NCBI GenBank assembly: GCA_027186245.1
Contig: CP114490.1
Location: 2,867,001-2,931,000 of the forward strand
Direction: 5' to 3'
Source of the DNA: Coriaria nepalensis
Lineage: Eukaryota; Streptophyta; Magnoliopsida; Cucurbitales; Coriariaceae
DNA: 64,000 bases
Shown: positions 10,198 through 22,936 of the stretch, piece by piece
How the letters are laid out: the number at the start of each line of letters is the position of its first letter
Numbering within the stretch: the stretch's first letter is position 1
The notes under the pieces: generated by a model
The model's input: only the letters and a program-made list of their open reading frames with translations
Told to the model about the DNA's origin: nothing
Databases searched by the model: none
Program-made: the position numbers and the translations under genes

Positions 10198-13100
10198 TCA
10201 TGAAGTTGAAGCAGTCATGTGAAGTGCAACTAAAGATGCATAAAACCCATCCTTGATGTTTATCAAAGCCTCATGCTTTCCTTTCTCTACTATTGTCCCA
10301 TTCTTAACAACCGCAATAATATCTGCATTCTTGATCGTTGATAATCTATGAGCCACCACGACTGTTGTCCGATTCACCATGATTTTGTCTAATGCATCTT
10401 GAACCACCCGTTCAGATTCAGCATCAAGTGCACTTGTAGCCTCGTCTAGTAGAAGTACTTTCGGGCTCTTCACAATAGCTCGTGCTATGGCCACTCTTTG
10501 CTTCTGCCCGCCCGACAATTGGGTCCCACGTTCCCCTACAATAGTATCATAACCCTGCACAAATTCCCGTTTAGAAACATTAATCATCAATTCAGTGTTA
10601 GTAATGATGACTTGGTGCTTGATTCAAAACAGAAAGAAGAGTCCTTTTTCCTAACCTGTTGTAAGCTGCTAATGAACTTGTGGGCATTGGCCAATTCGGA
10701 TGCAGCCAATATTTCTGCTTCGGTTGCATTTCCTTCTTTTCCATAGGCGATGTTAGAACGGATACTTTCATTGAACAGAACCGGTTCTTGACTGACAAGT
10801 CCCATTTGTCGCCTCAACCATTTGATGTTGAGCTTTTGGATCTCAACTCCGTCAAGTGTTATATGACCGGAATCCAGATCGTAAAATCTCTGCAATAAGG
10901 AGATCACAGTGGATTTTCCGCTCCCACTTTCTCCAACAAGGGCTACTGTCTGTAAGAAAATTAAAAAATAAAAGTGTGATAACCCTTTTTCTAATAGGAA
11001 TGATATTATGAAAATAATTAAGGTCAAGTTTAGTACTACCTTGCCAGAATGAATAGCCAAGCTGAGGTCTTTAAAGATCTGAACATCTGGTCTAGACGGG
11101 TACGTAAAGCTTACATGTCGAAGCTCAACTTCTCCCTTGACATCATTTAATGTCTCCCCAGAATCATCACTTGGGTCGATCTTTGACACACGGTCAAGCA
11201 TTGCAAATATTGAAGCAGTTGCTTCCTTGGCCTTAGAAGAATCAGGAGCAAGGGAGCTTGTTTGAGAAATCGCCATAGCGGCCATTGTCAAAGCAAAGAA
11301 GACCTGCCCGGAATAAAAAATACATTCCTTCTAAGGTAATTGAAGATAAGATGTCTCAAGGAGTCTAGCTGATCAGAGGTTTTCTGAAAGATGTTGTTAA
11401 ATTACCCGGAAAACGTCTGCGAAAGTTGTCGTTCCATTATCAACAAGTCGGGCCCCGGCATAGAAGCTAGCTGCATAAACTGAAAACAACATAAAGAAAG
11501 ATACCCCAAATCCCGTGCCACTTATCATGCCTTGCCTTATGCCTGTTCTCGTAGGACCTTCGCATTTCTTTTTGTATAATTCCATCACCTTTTCTTCGGC
11601 GCAGAATGATGCAACTGTCCTTATACTCCCCACAGCATCATTAGCAACCTGACTTGCCTCTTCATACATCATCTGCAGTAGTTTTTACATACTTTAAAAC
11701 TCAAGTCCATAGCTTTTCTAACTGGAGTTGGATAAATCGAAGTGCACCCAAGTGTTTTGAAAATCTCGTTTGGTTATAAACTAATAAAATTGCCGAAATT
11801 TTAAACAAATATGTGGTATCAATTTGAATATAATTCAGTTTTAGAAATTCAGTTCTCAAACCGCTAAGATAGACAGACCCAAATTAACAGATATTATGTC
11901 AATTGAATAATTCTACACCATACCTTGGCATCTCCACTAAATCCTGTCATGAATCTCATTTGGAGGTAACCATTGAGTCCAAGAAGTGGAAACATAACAA
12001 GAACAATCAAAGTGAGCTGCCAACATGAAGCAAAGGCAATGATCAAACCAGCAGTTACTGAAGAAAGATTTTCGACCAATTGGGAAAGAGCATCCCCAAC
12101 TAGGGCCCGCACAGTTGCCGCATTAGTTGAGAGCCTCGCACCGATTGAACCGCTAGAATTATCCGCCTCGTCAAACCATCCAACCTCCATGTTAATCACC
12201 TTCTCATAACAAATCAATCTGATCCGTCGGATCAACTTGTTTCCGGCCACAGCGAAAAAGTAGGACCGAGTTGGAACCACCACGAAAGATACAACTCCAA
12301 GAAGCATGAAAATCAGCGCCCAAAACTTTGAATCCTTTTTAAGCTCGTGAGGTGGTTCATAAAACGTTTTTATTACATCTGAAAGGACTAAACCGAAAAC
12401 CGGATATATAGCACCGCTCGCAATTGCAGCTATACATCCAACTAGAAGGACTGGAATCTCTGGCTTGTTGAGATATGCAAGGCGATGGAGAGGAACTTTT
12501 GGAGATTCTTGTTTGGATTTCTGAGATGTTTTCTCTTCTCCAATTTCAATACCTGGTTCTGCTACTACTGTGGGTAAATCGAATGAAACCGATAAGGAAT
12601 GCCGGCTACTATTCCCAGTCCCAGACAAACCCTGACTTATGGACCGAGATAATGATGACATCCTTTTACTCGAGTTTCTAAAAGATCCCAAAGTGATTTC
12701 TTGTTTGTTTTGACGTGATGAAAATTCTTGTGACATGCTCTCAACTTCTTGCAATCGAATTAGTTGACTGTAAGCTCCTTCTGGATCTCTAAGTAGCTCT
12801 ACATGTGATCCTGATCAATTCATAAAACATATCAATGAATTTTTTTTTTTTAATGATATGGATTTTGATTTTTGTTTTACCTTTTTCGACCATTTTTCCT
12901 TTATGAATGACGGCAATCGAATCTGCATTTCTCACTGTGCTCAGACGATGAGCTACAATCAAAGTTGTCCGGTTAACCATAATCCGGTCCAACGCCTCTT
13001 GCACTACATGCTCGGATTCTGCGTCAAGTGCGCTCGTTGCTTCATCTAGAAGTAGTATTCTAGGGTCTTTCACAATGGCTCTAGCTATGGCTATTCTCTG

Positions 13101-14294
13101 CTTCTGACCTCCAGATAGCTGTGTTCCATGCTCTCCAACCCAGGTATCTAGCCCCTATATTCAACAAAAGCTAAGCAAAGAATATTTTTCTTATACAAAA
13201 GATGAAAATACCTGTAATATTAAGAAGTTTAAACCTGAGGAAGCTTATCAATGAATTTTGAAGCATTTGCAAGCTCAATAGCAGATCTGATCTCTTCATT
13301 TGTAGCACTATCTTTTCCATATGCGATATTATCCCTAATGCTTGCTGTGAATAACACGGGCTCTTGGCTGACAAGCCCCATTTTGCTTCTGATCCATTTA
13401 AGTTGAAACTCTTTGAGGTTAATACCGTCAATTAGCACTTCACCGGAATTTGGATCATAGAATCTTTCAATCAAACTTATGACCGTAGATTTCCCACTTC
13501 CGCTCTGTCCGACTAAAGCTGCTGTTGTTCCGCTCTGAATATGAAGAGAAAACCCGTCGAAAATCTGCTCATCTGGTCTTGTTGGATAAGTGAAGTAAAC
13601 ATCCTTTAACTCTATGTTCCCACTAATATCATCTAGTGTGTTTCCATTTGTGTCATAGGCATCAATTTTAGGCCTTCTCTTGATTGTTTTGAACATCTTA
13701 TATGCCGCTGCTCGGCCCCCAGCAAACGCACTCAAACACGGAGATGCTTGACCCAAAGACCTGAAAAAAATACATTACATCAGTACCTAATAAAACATTG
13801 TGCATTTTTTTCTTTGTCATGTTCATGGAAGACCATAGAAAGATCATTTTCTATTTTCAGTTGTAACATCTTAGAAAAAATTTAGTTCTAAAAATGCAGA
13901 TAGTTTAAACCTGATATTATACTAAAAATCCAGTCCTACAAGTTCTAAGGCAACTGGCCCTGAATTCAGACCCGCAAAAACTCCAGTTCGAAAGTTACGA
14001 GAAAATGGTAATGAAGCTTACATGGAACCAGTCAAGACAGCAAAAATGACATTCCAAACCGTACCGCCTGTGTATCCTTTCTCAAGTACCATCTTTGCAC
14101 CAAACCATATAGCCAAAGAATAGCTGCAGTTAAGTATTAACATAAGTAAACCAAAACCAAATCCCAGAGCAAATCCTTCATTCACGCCGGCTTTGTAAGC
14201 ATCCACGAGTAAATCCTTATACTTAGTCACAGCTTTCTTCTCGCCTGTAAATGATGCAACCTGAAAGAAATTTAACACATACATTAATGATTCG

Positions 14295-14339
<45 letters not shown>

Positions 14340-15424
14340 TTTTCATCTCTTATCTTGTCTGAACTGCAAAAACTTGAACTTGAACATACAGTTCTAATTG
14401 AGCTGATTGTTTGTTCCACTAAATCGGCCGCTTTAGCATATGCAGTTTGTCCGCTAGACGTCATTTTCGATACGAAGATTGACATGAGAGCTCCAGCTGC
14501 CACGAGAGGAGGAATCGAGCTTAACATGACAAGTGTTAGAAGCCATCCCTTGATGAAAGCTATTATGAATCCTCCGACAAAGGAAGATGTAAGCTGGATA
14601 AACTTCCCGACCTGAACAAAGAAATTAAGCACAGACCATATTCGGTATAGTCAGTTACTTGGTTCTTTTTTAACCAGAACTGGGCTTGGACTATTGTGAA
14701 AAACAGTACCTTCTCTCCCATTGCATCTTGTATGAGAACAGTGTCTCCGGACATTCTCTCTATTACTTCTCCGGTGTTCGTTTCCATATCAAAAAACGTG
14801 ATGTCTTGTCTCAGTATCGTTTTTAGATACAAACCTCTTATTCTTGAAGCTTGTCTCTCCCCTGTAACCATCCAGCATGCCACCTCTGACAGATAATAAC
14901 ATTTACAGATAAGAACTATTCTTTTGATCATCTAAAAAAAAGAAAAAAGATACTGATAGCGAATATTGAAGATGTACTTACGGAGAAATGATGCAATCCC
15001 GGCCCCCGTTGCTAGGTAGACAAATTTAACACTTACCTAAAATATTTGTAGGTAACAAATAAATAACAATCTTGCAAACTGAACCTTTTTTTTTTTTTTT
15101 AATGCAAGCTGCTGGTTTTACCTTGGAAACGGCATCAACAACTTCCTCAGTGTTCTGGTTCTGTCCGAAAGAATTAATCACCTCCCCCAATAGGAGTGTC
15201 ACAAGCGGCAAAGCCATGCCATTACCTACAGCGCCTACAACTCCAACAATCATCAAGACAACATCAATAGTGTCGGCGAATGAGAACAGCTTATGGAATG
15301 GAACGGTGTTTGTTTTCCCATCTCCTTTTTTGTCCGATTCTTGTTGATTTTCAATCATGGCGGGGACTTTCTCTACTTGTTTTCCCATCTCCGTACTCCC
15401 ATTTCCGTCCATACCATTTTCCAT
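10198..15424 (-). CDS. ABC transporter B family, ABCB4/11/21 clade (full-length P-glycoprotein type)
   Basis: Twelve exons: 15122-15424, 14982-15036, 14710-14885, 14390-14611, 14022-14260, 13235-13760, 12881-13154, 11924-12810, 11406-11672, 11040-11303, 10656-10949 and 10198-10554. All junctions are GT-AG and in frame, giving 1287 residues, close to the roughly 1280-1290 usual for this clade. Architecture is TMD1-NBD1-TMD2-NBD2. Walker A motifs are GQSGSGKST (about 416-424) and GESGSGKST (about 1077-1085). Each NBD has an LSGGQ signature, Walker [15 protein letters not shown] and an H-loop VAHRLST. The linker around 600-680 is Ser/Lys-rich. Arabidopsis ABCB4 and ABCB21 move auxin across the plasma membrane, ABCB4 depending on auxin concentration; that role is inferred here from family. 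Intron 4 holds a 41-bp AT microsatellite. It is the undamaged partner of the pseudogene downstream. Confidence 0.95.
14296..14336. repeat. (AT)n microsatellite in ABCB intron 4
   Basis: About 41 bases of uninterrupted alternating T and A lie between exons 4 and 5 of the intact ABCB gene. The tract is clear of both splice sites. Confidence 0.9.
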
Positions 15425-16715
15425 CACTATGTTTGAGATTAGACCCGCTGTGAATGTGCAACTGTAAGATTGAAAACTTGCATCAATAGATTGTGTTATA
15501 ATGTTACTACAAACTAGCTGAATATGAAGAAGATGAGCAATAGGAGATCTTTTTTTTTTTGTTTTTGGTTGCAGTAAATAATGAGAAGAGAGGAGCATCG
15601 AGCTCTGAAGAAATTGATATGTAGAGATGTCAGCAGACAAACCACCATAAAAACTACTCTTTTTTTCTTTTTACTCTTTGAACTCTTTGAATATTTAATT
15701 AAGGCAGTAAATATCTTAATATTTAAAAAAATTATAATTAATTTTTTTAAATTTTATTTTAAATTATAAATAAATTTCTTCAAATTTATTATAAATTAGA
15801 TGTTTAGTGTCTTAATATAATTTTCATTACGGTGAGTTTATATTTTTAATTTTAATTATTATTATTATAATTGAGATGTCAAGGTCTCGAAAGTCAGCAT
15901 CCCTATCATCAACCACATAGTTTTACAACCCCAAAATTACCCTTCCGGCCTTCCCTACTCCCTCTCACAAACATCAAATTTACATGAAAGATAAATAGTA
16001 AATTAAAATATTAATAGAAAATAAATACAAAGAAAATAAGAAAGAAAAAATGCTTATTCGTTCTTTTTATTTATCAAATAATGAAAATAGTACATAAATA
16101 ATAGAAAATAATATCAATTATTAAATAATTAAAAAAAAAAAAACACATATTGAAGTCGTCAAGAAGATGGTGAAATGTAAATGAACCCATCACAACTCAA
16201 TCATTTGAAAAAGCGAAAAAAATAAATCATAAAAAATTAAAAATTATTTATTTATTAAAAAAAAAAAAAAAAAACAATAACAACACTTGATTGTTTTGAC
16301 TTTTCTGTAGTAGTTGTTGTGTAGTACAATGAGTAATGACAGATAAGTCATCAACTAAAAGACAAGACAAGTGCCAAACAGAAGCTCATTGCTTACCTGT
16401 TTGTAACGCATCCGAGCATATTATATAAACAAAAGGGTTAACAGTGAAGCCGATTAGAACAACGATCTAACTCTCTCCTTAACATATGCTTCTACTAATG
16501 ACAATAAGGATCTTTGTTTAATGCAATCATGTCACATCTTCTAACAATAATATTGCGTAAGAATTATTTTGTAAGTGCTTCGAGAGTAAACGCTTCCAAC
16601 CGATGTGATGATGCCATTCTATCGTTCGTGATGATATGGTATCATTCTAGCCGTTAGGAGTAAAATAACCTTTGATATTTTGACTTTGATATCTTCCGGA
16701 AGGGAAAAAAAAAAA
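15425..16715. other. Intergenic region upstream of ABCB, downstream of PIN5-like gene 1
   Basis: AT-rich, with poly-A runs near 16129 and 16258. Sequence 15425-15640 probably holds the 5'UTR and promoter of the ABCB gene; it retains short matches to the region above the pseudogene copy. No further gene is supported. Confidence 0.5.
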
Positions 16716-18507
16716 TCAGTGTACAAACTCTAGAACTGCATAATAACCAATCAATACAGGAAGAGATGCCATCATTCCAAATATTACCCTGCAATTAGAA
16801 CATACATAAGACTAATTAGCTAGCCTTAAGCTACCATAGAAAGTATATATATATATATATATATGATTTGATTAACTTACGCTGTGCTAAGTACATCTGC
16901 ATGTAGTCCATATTCTTTGGCAAAGATGAATGATGCAATGGATTGAGGCAATGCTGCCTACATGAACAACAACACACAAGAAAACTAATACGTTAACAGG
17001 TTAATTATTTGCTTTCTTTCATGTCTTTCAATATGACTTTTTCTATTAGTTTAGAACGGGATTTTCAATGTATCTACAAGATTGAAATTTGAACGGAGCA
17101 AGATCGAAATTACTTGAATGATAGCGATCCGTAAAACGGGACCACGCAAGCCCACGGCAAAGGATGCCATGGCCATAGCGACTGGTGCGACGATAAACCT
17201 CAGTAGCATTCCGAATACGGTTAGCTTAACTCCACAGGATATCAACTTTTCTTGGAGTGCCATGAAGATACCTGCCGACAAAGAATCCATACTAATTAAA
17301 GAATCTCTCTTTTAACTAATTAGTATCCTTCTCTATTTGAAAAATGTGTTAACAGAAAAAAAACCAGTAAAACTGACCAACTTAAGGTTTAGTGAATAAA
17401 GAAATTACTTACCCATAATAAACATGGAACAGCCTGTCCCAGCACTTGACATGATTAGTATAGATCCTTCCATTATGCTTGGCATTTCAAAATGGAACCT
17501 GGTTATTACATACACCAAAACTATAGTAAGTTCGAAATTTTGGGCTTTCTATTTGGAAATCCAGTAGATGTTAGTGTTTTGGGCCGGACAGTGCTAGAGA
17601 TGATGTCAACTATATGGGCCATACATAAAATTGTTCACATAGGTCTTTTGAGAAATTAAACTTTAGTTGGTTTGAATTATAGTTGTAACTATCCGATGTA
17701 TTAGGCCATTTGACCAGCATATTACTCTTTCATCGTTATGTTATCCCAACAGATCGTTAAAAAATAATATATATATATATATATATCAAAACGACATAGT
17801 TAGGATCAAAATGAAATAGATAACCAATATCCACCATACCTGCTTGCCAGAAAAGCCCAAACAAGTCCAAGAACACAAGCATATATGTTAGGGTTCTTAG
17901 CTAGTTTAAACCACACAAGCTTCATCAATGTCCGAAAAGGCATCCTAGTACTAGAACTACTAGTACTCATGTTACCATCATCATCAGCCTCAACATCGGC
18001 TTTGTTGCTCGAGTTTGAATCAGGGACATCCGTATTTGCTCGACGAAATTCCAAAACAAACAAGAGGACAGTGTTCCAAATAATACCCTGCAAAACCGAT
18101 TCTTGAACGACAATATCAACCCCAAGCGGACCATACATGGCTTGCAATAAGGGCACTCCAACTACAAGAGTATTAGTAAGAGCACACAAAGAGTAGCTTG
18201 TTATGGACCAAGAATAACTCCCTTTGGTACTAAATTTAGCCCAGAGGGCGATAACAGAAACCGTAACGAGTTTCGATATAGCATCAGCGGCCATGAACAA
18301 GAAGTTCATTTTGAAAGGATTGACACGAGCAGTGAACTGGAAAGTATAGAGAGGGAGGGTGAAATAACAGACGAAACGGTTTATCGCATCGCACTGATCG
18401 CTCGTGAATAAATGCCACCATCTCACCGAACCGTAACCTAACATGAGTGCAACATAGAGGGGTGTCATTGCCACCACCACCTTGTATACATCTTCCCACC
18501 CTATCAT
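16716..18507 (-). CDS. PIN5: PIN5-type short-loop auxin efflux carrier, copy 1
   Basis: Five exons: 17840-18507, 17413-17498, 17114-17271, 16881-16957 and 16716-16788. They join in frame to 353 residues, matching Arabidopsis PIN5 (about 351). The start MIGWEDVYKVVVAMTPLYV is the family's usual N-terminus. Hydrophobic segments before and after a short hydrophilic loop (about residues 160-195, rich in Asp, Asn and Ser) mark the short PINs rather than the long-loop plasma-membrane PINs. Conserved pieces include NRFVCYFTLPL, TNTLVVGVPLLQAMYG, SSAGTGCSMFIMGIFMALQ and FIFAKEYGLHADVLSTAVIFGM. PIN5 resides in the ER membrane in Arabidopsis and moves auxin between cytosol and ER lumen; transfer of that role is inference. 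The gene body shows no damage. It is tandem with the gene at 22937-24437. Confidence 0.93.
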
Positions 18508-19227
18508 GGTCTTAAGTAATCAATCTAGTGGTTTTTTTTTTTTCTTAATCTGTTTGTGGTTTTGATCGAACACTTATGAGTGGTTCAAATTGTTTAACAA
18601 GTATATTATATGATAATAGTATTTTGTTGAAAGAAATGATTAATAACAATAAGAGATAAATAAATAAATAAATTAAACTAAAAAATTTAATAGGAAATGA
18701 GATCCAGCATCCATTCCATCACTAATTTGGAATCTACCATTAAATTTGAAAACGTAAGGCTGAAAATTGTTAGTGTTACTTTTGTTAGATTGTTTTTGTT
18801 AATTTACTTTCCATGAAAAAAAAAAGTAAAAAGTGAATAATTCCTCTTAGAGCAAATATATTAAGTTAATATTAATTAATATGGCACTTTTAAAATTTAG
18901 CTAATTATTTTTAAATATTATTTTATTTAGATAACTCCACATTCTCTATTTTATTATTTAAATTAATTAATTAATTATATTTTTTTTTTTTTACAAAATT
19001 TATTTACGTTTAAAAATATATATATAATTAACCCTACGTAAATTTAAACATGCCTAATTTAAATCCCACTTATCTATATATATCATCGTGACAACATTTA
19101 CAATTACATGTAGGTTTTGTAGGTAGAATTGATTAAAGAAAATATAGGATAAACAAATAAGGGCAGAGCTACCCTTAAATTAGGTTTCAATTGGGGAGTC
19201 CTCATTAATATAAAACCTAGTATATAT

Positions 19228-19245
19228 GGGGGGGGGGGGGGGGGG
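19228..19245 (+). repeat. 18-base guanine homopolymer
   Basis: Eighteen consecutive G bases stand in very AT-rich DNA. Such a run can form a G-quadruplex and is prone to length error in sequencing, so the exact count is uncertain. Confidence 0.9.
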
Positions 19246-19971
19246 TCCCTAATATGTGGGACCTATGTATGTTGTCGGGTTTATAAATATATTATGTATA
19301 AACTAAACTATTCTGAATACTAAAAGCTAATTAATTAAATAAATGGCCCTCTACATCTCCTCTCACGACGCTGATACAAGAAGTATAAAGAGTTTGTCAA
19401 TCAAAAAAATAAAATGCGACGCGGAAGCGAGTATGATGCAATTTTGTAAATAAATATACAATCTACATGGAAGAAGTGACAAGAAGCAAAACAAAAGACC
19501 AGGTTGAAGGTGATGTTGAGTGAGTATCACAAGAGAGTGAAACACAAATCTCAAGTTTCCAGATTCAAATTACCAAACCCTAATTTAAAGGGGTGAGCTA
19601 CAAAGTGGGAGACACTACAAAAGGGGAGGTACTATAATAGTAGATGTCAAAGTAGATGTGGCAGTAGATGAGAAAAAAAAGAGAGAATGAAATCATCAAA
19701 TACCAAAAAATCAAATGAAAAAAAAGAAGAAGATGTACTTGTTGTGGCAACCAGAATTATATGATCGACTAAAAGATTTCAAAAAATTTCATCCCGAATC
19801 TCGGGCAACCTTTCATCATACTAAATGTTAATTAATTAAATAAATAAAATTCTAACAGGTTTATATGACATTAATCATGCATGATATTAACAACGAAACC
19901 ATGCACTCAAATTCATCTATGTAATGTTATCTCGTCCATGCATATTTATTTATGATTATGAATATATATAT

Positions 19972-20290
19972 GTTGGAATCCGTTTTAGGATTTATAAGTC
20001 AAAAGTTATGTCTTTCTCTATAAGATTTTTTAAGAAAAGAAATTATTGAACTCATCAACTTATTATAATATCAAAACTAGACATTAATGTATCTACACTC
20101 CATTGATAAGTGTCTCTCACTCATTTGTATTATTTATTTTGCTTTTGGAATGACTAACTCACAAATGAGGAGTGTTGGAATTCGTCCCACATCGCGTAAG
20201 GAGAAGATCTCTTATTGATTTATAAATCAAATGTTCTATCTTTCTCTATAAGACTTTTTAAAAGAAAAAATGATTGAACTTATTAGTTTA
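19972..20290. mobile_element. Direct repeat pair beginning TGTTGGAAT (transposon remnant)
   Basis: Two imperfect copies start with TGTTGGAAT(C/T)CGT near 19972 and 20170. They continue with 'tttataa(g/a)tcaaa', 'ctttctctataaga' and a shared 'attgaact' end. The second includes 'cgtcccacatcg', a phrase I associate with dispersed plant repeats and LTR ends. Copy number elsewhere would decide; no coding part is present. Confidence 0.4.
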
Positions 20291-20294
20291 TCAC

Positions 20295-20334
<40 letters not shown>

Positions 20335-21571
20335 GATTGGGATATACAACTGCCTCATTTGTGTAATATATGTTCACGTAAATTTTCATTCCAAAATTAG
20401 GCTAAACAGTATAATCACAGCTTATTAATTTGTATGAAATAATATACATATACACCTCAATTATGAATCAATTATAAAAATACTTAAGTATTTGAAATTT
20501 ATATTTTTAATTTTTTTTCCCAAACCCGCTTGTGATGTTGACTCTACTGTTTTGTCCTCGATCTGTTGTTGGCTGAAGCCACAGCCATGCCTGTGTAGGA
20601 GTTATATATATAATAAACAGGAGGAAAATGATAAATAGTAAATACGAATGTTATGCATATATGAATAGTAAATAGAAAAATAGTGATGTATAAATAGAGC
20701 TGTATCTATAAAATAAAATAGAATCTGTAAAATGAAATATAATATAATATGTAAAATAGAATAGAAAGAGAACAGAATAAAAACTAAAAATCAAACCGAA
20801 ACATGTTATGCAATAGTTTTCTTAAAACAGATTTATCCTCTTATGTCGGTACAAAAAGTTGAATGACATCTATCTCTTAGGATACAACAGAGACAAACAA
20901 TAGTGGCGCACCACTGAACTATTATGGCGAACTCAAACAGTGGCTCGACCCTACCACACCAGAAATTTAAAACTCTAGAGGGAGGAAGGAAAACATAGAG
21001 ATTTTGTTTTTGTTTGTATGTTTCCAAATGGGAGGAAGCTGGCAATTTATAGGTTCATGGCGGAAGAGGAAATTAATGAGAATTTATCTGAAATTTAATT
21101 TGGTTAATACATATATAAATCTAATGAGACCAAAAATTAAATTACATTTTTTCATCTTCATATGTTTTTACAGAAGAAAGAAAAAAAATTCAAGAAGAAA
21201 ATAAAATGTGGGCCAAGACAAACCGGTCCGAATTTGCACCTCCTGTGAGTGCACATAAGAGATAACATTCTAACTTATATTTTATTACTCATTAACAAAT
21301 GTGCAATTTTATATAAACACTTTCTCACTTGTTTCCCTTTCCAATGTGGGACAAAATATTCATTCTTTAATTTTTATATTTCAAACAATTCCAATTATTG
21401 TATTTTTGAGATTCAATTTCTCATTCACTTATTAATCATTTTGAGCGTACTATATACCAATTCGAAAATCTCATAAAAGAGAACCTAAATCAATTTTGAC
21501 TTTTTATTACATAAAATAAGCTCTACTTAAAATCAAATATAAACATAATATATTAATACATTGATTTTTTC

Positions 21572-21806
21572 CAACAGCCGTTCTTTCTTTCTTGTAGCCG
21601 AAGAAGCTGAAGTGGCAGCTGCAATTGCCGCCACTGCAGCAACAGAAACCGCTGCATGGATCTGAGCGTTTTGGACTCTTCTTTCTTCTTCTCCTTCCTT
21701 TCCTTTAGCCATCTCCCTACTGTCTTGGCTCCAGCCGTGCCGTTTGGTGTGGAGCAGACAATGCCGCCAGCACTCGATCGGCCTTTTGTGAATAGAGATT
21801 GAATGT
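21572..21806 (-). pseudogene. VAN3-binding / FORKED-like protein relic (auxin-canalisation domain)
   Basis: The minus strand reads GTAGAKTVGRWLKERKEKKK and then, after a one-base frame change near 21674-21682, RVQNAQIHAAVSVAAVAAIA. This is the basic helix followed by the QNAxxHAAxSVA alanine-rich segment of the plant DUF828 'auxin canalisation' family, which in Arabidopsis takes part in PIN1 traffic and leaf vein patterning. About 70 codons remain; the C-terminal PH domain is absent. No start or splice structure is seen. The frameshift and small size mark a relic, possibly a transposed gene piece. Confidence 0.65.
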
Positions 21807-22350
21807 TGTGATTGGTTTTAAAGAACTGCGTGAGTTGTCAAGTTATCATTTGTTGTCTTTTTTTGGCCCAATTGTGAAGTTATCATTAAGTAATCATCAA
21901 ATGATAGATCAGATTTATTGGCTGTAAACATGAAATGGGGGGAAGGGATGTTTGATGGACGTCAAGAGGAGGCAAGACATGACTAGACCTGAATTGGGTC
22001 TGCTGAAAATATATATTTATTTGTTTTCTCAATTTTATGATGGATTTTACGCAAGTCACTGATGATACCCCCTCTTGGTTCTGAAGATAGAGAGTGAAAG
22101 GGTAGATTCATTAACTTTCTAGTAATGTTTTTAGTAAGTCATATAAGAAATGATACTTTAAGAATTTAAAATCATGAAAAGGGTAGGCCTGGGTAATTTG
22201 TGTGACTAAGACTGTGCACTTATCAGGAGGTTTTTTTTTTTTTTTTTTGGTTTTTTTCTTTTTTAAATTCCGGCATGCGACCGAAAGAATTTGAAGAAAA
22301 AAGTAAAAATATAATTTTTGAATATTTAAGAATATTTTTTATAATTTTTA

Positions 22351-22510
22351 ACAAAAACTCTCTCCAGAAGGAAATGTTGACTGCTGAGCATTATGCATTT
22401 CTACTATTACTTCCATTACGATTGCAGTATATTGGAGAGAACTATGGATTCCACTTCCATTAGTTTACTGTTGTGTTGTTCTTCCATATATACAGCAGCA
22501 CCAGCCTGTG
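22351..22510. repeat. Block shared with 26905-27064 (upstream of both PIN5-like genes)
   Basis: Diverged copy of the sequence at 26905-27064. Shared pieces include 'ctgagcattat(g/a)catt', 'tgcagtatattgga', 'tggattccacttccatta' and 'cagcagcac'. Each copy lies 5' of one PIN5-like gene, about 3.9 and 2.5 kb away. This suggests that the tandem duplication carried upstream sequence along with the gene. Confidence 0.7.
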
Positions 22511-22723
22511 ACATTTGTTCTTCTTATCTCTTAGATTATCATTGTAACTGCAATGGTATCAATTTTCTATATGTTTAATTATATGATCTCTTTAATCTCA
22601 TTAATTATCATTTTATTTCAAAATTAAACACTCATGATTCTCAGTTCCATATCAGTTCCTGTCTTTTTACGGATGATTATCAAGAAAATGAATGATTTAA
22701 TTGAAAATTACTTGATAAAAACA

Positions 22724-22756
22724 AATCAAAATCAAAATCAAAATCAAAATCAAAAG
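22724..22756. repeat. (ATCAAA)n microsatellite
   Basis: About five to six copies of the hexamer ATCAAA lie about 180 bases beyond the 3' end of the second PIN5-like gene. Confidence 0.85.
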
Positions 22757-22936
22757 TTGCTTCTTTAATCTTTACATAAACTGGGAAGAAAGGAGGAAAC
22801 AACTAAATAAATTGGCTAGCTACTTAATCTGAGATTATTTTGGAAAGAGGAAGGAATTATAAATATTAAAATAGAAGAGGACCTTCTTGCAAATAAAAAA
22901 AAACCACAATTGTAGTTTTTTTTTTAATGAATGATT

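Larger units (their letters stand above)
18508..21571. other. Intergenic between the PIN5-like copies, repeat-rich
   Basis: AT-rich sequence with the G18 run (19228-19245), a pair of direct repeats (19972-20290) and an AT microsatellite near 20303-20328. No open frame has domain support or splice structure. Confidence 0.5.
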
